NCBI GenBank assembly: GCA_021806045.1
Contig: JAJZDI010000002.1
Location: 62,001-126,000 of the forward strand
Reading direction: 5' to 3'
DNA: 64,000 bases
Source of the DNA: Actinomycetes bacterium
Lineage (GTDB): Bacteria; Actinomycetota; Acidimicrobiia; Acidimicrobiales; RAAP-2
Part shown: in pieces, positions 61,012 through 64,000 of the stretch
Layout: each line of letters starts with the position of its first letter
Numbering within the stretch: the first letter of the stretch is position 1
The notes under the pieces: model-generated
Databases searched by the model: none
What the model was told of the DNA's origin: nothing
What the model saw: only the letters and a program-made list of their open reading frames with translations
Position numbers and translations under genes: made by a program

Positions 61012-62661
61012 ATGTTCCCCTACGCAGTCGAGCGCTTCACGGACGAGGAGTCCGACGTCCTCCGGCGGTACGTCACGAACCTGGACCAGCCGGTATTCGC
61101 CCTGGTCAACCTGCCAGAGGTGGTCAAAGGTGCGCTCTTCGCCCGCTACTCCCGATCGCCGAAGAGCCTGCGGCGGTTGTTCCTCGACGAATTCGTCGGC
61201 GAGCTCGACGTCCGGGGCGACGCCGGGGTCGACGCCACCATGGGCCTGGCGCGTGCCGAGCAGCTCTACGAACGGGTCTTCGGGGAGTACGGCGACGATT
61301 CGGTGGCCCAGTTGGGCGGTGTGCACCTGGCCTGCGAGCAGGCGTCGAACCTGCTCACCAAGGTGCTGGAGTGGGGCAGGCTCATGTCGTACCTGGAGCA
61401 GTCCACCCGCTACATCGCCTACGACGCCCGCCTGTCGACGGGCCACTACCGCTACTACCGCGACCCGGCCATCCTCGACTCGGCCCACGGCGCCCGGTAC
61501 GTGGGCGAGATGGACCGGGTTTTCGACACCTACGGGGAGCTCCTGGCCGCCACGCAGGCGCACGTGGCCGCCCGCTTCCCCCGCCAGCCGGGCGACTCGG
61601 ACTTCGTGCACCGCCAGGCCGTCCGGGCCAAGGCGCTCGATGCGCTCCGGGGCCTGCTCCCGGCAGCCTCGCTGTCGAACGTCGGGATCTACGGTACAGG
61701 CCAGGGCTACGAGCACCTCCTCCTGCGCATGCGGGGCCACCCCCTCCCCGAGGCCCGGCGCTACGCGGAGATGATGCTGGACGAGCTCCGCAAGGTCATC
61801 CCGTCGTTCCTCCAGCGAGTGGACCGGCCCGACCGTGGCGGGCGGTGGACGGACTACCTGTCCACCGCCGCGTCCGCCACCGAGCGGGTGGTGGCACGGC
61901 TCTTCCCCGACCTGGTGGCGCCGGAGGACGGCCCCGTCGCCGGACCGGGGGGCGCACCGTCAGTCGAGCTCGTCGATTTCGACCCCGAGGGCGAGGACAA
62001 GGTGCTGGCCGCCATCTGCTTCCCCGAGGTGGCGGTGCCCGACGCGGGGCTGCTCGACCGGGTGAGGCGCCTGGGGGCCGAGGACCGCCGTGCCCTGCTC
62101 GCCGCCTACGTGGGGGAGCGGGAGAACCGCCGGCACCGGCCAGGACGGGCCTTCGAGCGGACCGGCTACCGGTTCGACGTGGTCACCGACTACGGGGCGT
62201 TCCGTGACCTGCAGCGCCACCGCCTCCTCACCATCGAGTGGCAGCCCCTCTCGCCGGCGCTCGGTTACGACGTCCCCGACCTGGTCGCCGAAGCCGGGGT
62301 GGGGGACGCCTACGCCGCCTCCATGGACCGGTCACGGACCCTCTACGACGATCTGGTTGACGAGTTCCCCGACAGTGCCGGCTACGCCGTCGCTCTCGGC
62401 TTCCGCATCCGCTACGCCATGCAGATGAACGCCCGCGAGGCCATGCACGTCTGCGAGCTCCGCTCCAGCCCCCAGGGGCACCCCTCTTACCGGTGGGTCG
62501 CCCAGGAGATGCACCGGCTGATCGCCGAGCGCGCCGGCCACCGGCTGGTGGCCGAGGCCATGTCGCACGTCGACCGCGGTGCGGTCGGCCTCGAGCGGCT
62601 GGAGTCGGAGCGGCGTGCCGAAGCGAGGCGTCCGCGAGGCTCCGAGACGGCGCACGCCTGA
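61012..62661 (+). CDS. Double-domain ThyX-like protein (FAD-dependent thymidylate synthase family)
   Basis: 549 residues, more than twice the usual ThyX length (about 220-250), apparently two ThyX-like domains. The N-half has MSYLEQSTRYIAYD, matching the S-x3-QS-x-RY half of the ThyX motif, but the preceding RHR appears as WGR. The C-half has LQRHRLLTIEWQPLSP, keeping RHR but not the S-x-RY part. Both halves end in an LR-x(n)-ER/EIR-like helix. It could be an active ThyX variant, a flavoprotein with another substrate, or a regulator. A leaderless promoter precedes it. Confidence 0.75.
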   Translation: MFPYAVERFTDEESDVLRRYVTNLDQPVFALVNLPEVVKGALFARYSRSPKSLRRLFLDEFVGELDVRGDAGVDATMGLARAEQLYERVFGEYGDDSVAQLGGVHLACEQASNLLTKVLEWGRLMSYLEQSTRYIAYDARLSTGHYRYYRDPAILDSAHGARYVGEMDRVFDTYGELLAATQAHVAARFPRQPGDSDFVHRQAVRAKALDALRGLLPAASLSNVGIYGTGQGYEHLLLRMRGHPLPEARRYAEMMLDELRKVIPSFLQRVDRPDRGGRWTDYLSTAASATERVVARLFPDLVAPEDGPVAGPGGAPSVELVDFDPEGEDKVLAAICFPEVAVPDAGLLDRVRRLGAEDRRALLAAYVGERENRRHRPGRAFERTGYRFDVVTDYGAFRDLQRHRLLTIEWQPLSPALGYDVPDLVAEAGVGDAYAASMDRSRTLYDDLVDEFPDSAGYAVALGFRIRYAMQMNAREAMHVCELRSSPQGHPSYRWVAQEMHRLIAERAGHRLVAEAMSHVDRGAVGLERLESERRAEARRPRGSETAHA

Positions 62662-63047
62662 CCAGGTCTTCTCTGTATCGACCCAGGTCAGAGGGGTATT
62701 GTGCCGCTTGACGGACCCCTACCGCCATGGCCTATGGTGCCCGCAGTCCCAGACGCCCCGCACCGGGCCGCCGACGTCAGAGATGTGCCGGTGGTGCTGA
62801 CGGGGGGGATGCTGTGAGAGGCGGAGGAGCCCAGGGGTTCGAGTAGAGAACGTCCTTCCTTGCCGGTCGTCCTGGCCGGCAGCGGGGGGATGGTGCCAAA
62901 GGCCCCTGGGCCCGACCGCCGGTCGACCACGGCGGTCGGGGGTGGAGCCGAGCCCGGATCGGGCCGCTCCCGCTGGTGGCAGCCGCACGCGCGACGCGTC
63001 CCGGGCAGCGTCTATGCTCCCGGCGGACCGACGACGGAAAGGCGCGA
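62662..63047. other. 386-bp intergenic region before the DUF4193 gene
   Basis: No gene is supported. An AGGGGT/ACCCCT short inverted pair lies near 62690-62720, and GGTTCGAGT at 62836-62844 resembles a tRNA T-arm but no cloverleaf forms. The DUF4193 promoter is at its end. Confidence 0.45.
63013..63018 (+). promoter_or_regulatory. -10 element for the DUF4193 gene
   Basis: TATGCT, about 30 nt upstream of ATG 63048, leaving a short leader that includes GGAAAGG as ribosome site. Confidence 0.55.
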
Positions 63048-63506
63048 ATGCCACAGGAACTCGAAGACGTCCACGATCCCGATGAGTTGGCCGACGTCGA
63101 ACCGGACGAGCTCGACGAGGACGATGATCTCGACGTCGAGGACGAGCTCGACGACGTCGACGACGCCGGCGACGGCGACGACGACGCCGTCGACGAAGAG
63201 GATGCCGACGACGTCGATGTCGCACCGCGGCCACAACGCTCCGCGGACGAGGGCGAGGAAGACGACGACGAGGTCCCGGACGACGAGGATGTCGAGGCCA
63301 GCCTGGACATGATCCTGAAGGAACGTCTCGTCGTCGAGGAGGACGACGACGACGAGGAGGCGCCCGAGCCCGACGATCGGGGCGACGGCGTGGAACGGGT
63401 CCTCCCGAAGCAGCCAGACGAGTTCGTCTGCAGGAGCTGCTTCCTGGTCAAGCATCCGAGCCAGCTGGCCGACCCCGACCAGGTGCTCTGCCGGGACTGC
63501 GTGTGA
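63048..63506 (+). CDS. DUF4193 family acidic zinc-ribbon protein
   Basis: 152 residues. An extremely acidic stretch of Asp/Glu (residues ~3-110, coded by GAC/GAG runs) leads to a short helix (SLDMILKERLVVEED) and a zinc ribbon DEFVCRSCFLVKHPSQL...VLCRDC with two C-X2-C pairs. DUF4193 is an actinobacterial family of unknown function; the acidic tail could bind basic proteins or RNA polymerase, which is speculation. Its end overlaps the next start (GTGTGA). Confidence 0.88.
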   Translation: MPQELEDVHDPDELADVEPDELDEDDDLDVEDELDDVDDAGDGDDDAVDEEDADDVDVAPRPQRSADEGEEDDDEVPDDEDVEASLDMILKERLVVEEDDDDEEAPEPDDRGDGVERVLPKQPDEFVCRSCFLVKHPSQLADPDQVLCRDCV

Positions 63507-64000
63507 CCGGAGCGTCCGACGATCGCCACGGTCGGGGCCATCGCGGCGTCGACACGCTGTTGGACGTGGTGGTGTTCGCACCGGCCGGGCTCGTCATCGC
63601 CGCGGTCGAAGAGGTCCCCCGGCTGGCCGCCCGCGGTCGGGACGTGGTCGGATCCCGTCTCACCAACGCGCACGCAGTGGGGAGGATGGCGGTGGCGTTC
63701 GGTCGCAAGGAGGTCCAGCGCCGCATGGGTGGCGGTGGACGTCCGGCCAGCCCGCCTCCGGCGGCCCCGCCCGAGCCGGCCGCCCCGACGGGCACGACCG
63801 ACGGTGCACCGGGGAGCCGAACCCCAGCCGTGACGCCTGCCGCACCGGCACCTGCCGCTCCGCCGGCGGGGACGCTCGCCATCCCGGACTACGATGCACT
63901 GTCCGCGTCGCAGGTCGTGCACCGGCTGGAAGGGTTGAGCAACGGGGAGTTGGAGGCGGTGCGTACCTACGAAGGGGCTACGCGCGGCCGGCGGACTATC
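63503..64000 (+). CDS. Actinobacterial conserved protein, 3' end beyond window
   Basis: GTG 63503 overlaps the DUF4193 stop. 166 codons are visible and the frame is open to the edge. N-part: hydrophobic/amphipathic (LLDVVVFAPAGLVIAAVEEV) and helical; a Pro/Ala-rich linker; then IPDYDALSASQVVHRLEGLS and NGELEAVRTYEGATRGRRTI. That C-terminal helix pattern recurs in actinobacterial proteins proposed to associate with lipid surfaces. Function unknown. Confidence 0.75.
   Translation, partial: MTGASDDRHGRGHRGVDTLLDVVVFAPAGLVIAAVEEVPRLAARGRDVVGSRLTNAHAVGRMAVAFGRKEVQRRMGGGGRPASPPPAAPPEPAAPTGTTDGAPGSRTPAVTPAAPAPAAPPAGTLAIPDYDALSASQVVHRLEGLSNGELEAVRTYEGATRGRRTI

Noticed and set aside
62708-62738. TTGACG ... 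TATGGT resembling a sigma-70 promoter upstream of the DUF4193 gene
   Set aside because: Spacing of 19 bp is long and it lies more than 300 nt from the gene; the nearer TATGCT is better placed.
62708-62800. TTG-started 30-codon frame ending in MCRWC after a TATTGT box
   Set aside because: Spacing is too short for a leaderless start, TTG is rare for this and no conservation can be judged.
62836-62844. GGTTCGAGT resembling a tRNA T-arm
   Set aside because: No acceptor stem, anticodon arm or CCA end can be formed around it.

Overview
The window is very GC-rich, gene-dense DNA with long overlapping operons, many GTG starts and mostly leaderless promoters. It encodes a mycothiol synthase (MshD), a complete Pup-proteasome locus, a tatB-tatC-helY block and a DUF4193 zinc-ribbon protein. 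Together these point to an actinobacterium. A separate trpF beside hisA, and a signal peptidase gene where pafBC usually sits, suggest a deep lineage such as Acidimicrobiia rather than a classical actinomycete; this placement is inference. No rRNA, tRNA, CRISPR array, insertion sequence or prophage was found.

Layout. 1-6.1 kb (+): 3' part of alaS, ruvX, mltG, aroE, rodA and a bifunctional-nuclease-domain gene, in tight overlap. 6.1-13.8 kb: a second SEDS protein (-) divergent from ppk1 (+), a YbhN/UPF0104 protein (-) convergent with ppk1, an AI-2E family permease, polyprenol-phosphate mannosyltransferase and an alpha/beta hydrolase. 13.9-16.7 kb (-): menaquinone operon merR-menG-menF. 16.8-19.9 kb: MaoC dehydratase, VIT-type transporter, mshD and nth. 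20.1-21.3 kb: a toxin-antitoxin-like pair whose PIN protein looks degenerate, and a small helical protein. 21.4-30 kb (+): hisDCBHAF, a GroES-like gene, hisI, trpE and a YgfZ-like gene. 30-36 kb: an accessory block with an orphan ribbon-helix-helix antitoxin, a secreted clan GH-A-like glycosidase, an MFS exporter and a two-component system. 36-39.6 kb (+): trpCFBA. 39.6-46 kb (-): tkt-tal-gnd-zwf-pgl, the whole pentose phosphate pathway except epimerase and isomerase. 46-49.6 kb: FIST sensor, thioesterase, three small membrane-type proteins and trmI. 49.7-56.7 kb: ferredoxin, then arc-dop-pup-prcB-prcA-pafA. 56.8-60.9 kb: lepB, tatB, tatC, helY. 61-64 kb: an unusual double ThyX-like protein, DUF4193, and a gene cut by the window edge.

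How the genes work together. The his and trp genes form interlocked amino-acid operons: hisI and trpE share a GTGA junction, and trpC restarts from its own leaderless promoter 6 kb away. The sugar-phosphate genes are a single NADPH/pentose module led by tkt, whose start is coupled to an 11-codon leaderless upstream frame. The Pup genes form a self-contained protein-tagging and degradation system. Its Pup already ends in Glu, so the deamidation step is not needed.

Most interesting signals: the tkt upstream ORF; the tandem ThyX-like protein with complementary loss of motif halves; the tandem-HTH MerR regulator heading the menaquinone operon, with an operator-like repeat in its promoter spacer; the decayed PIN toxin pair; the accessory block splitting trpE from trpC; and the mirror-symmetric divergent leaderless promoter between mshD and nth.
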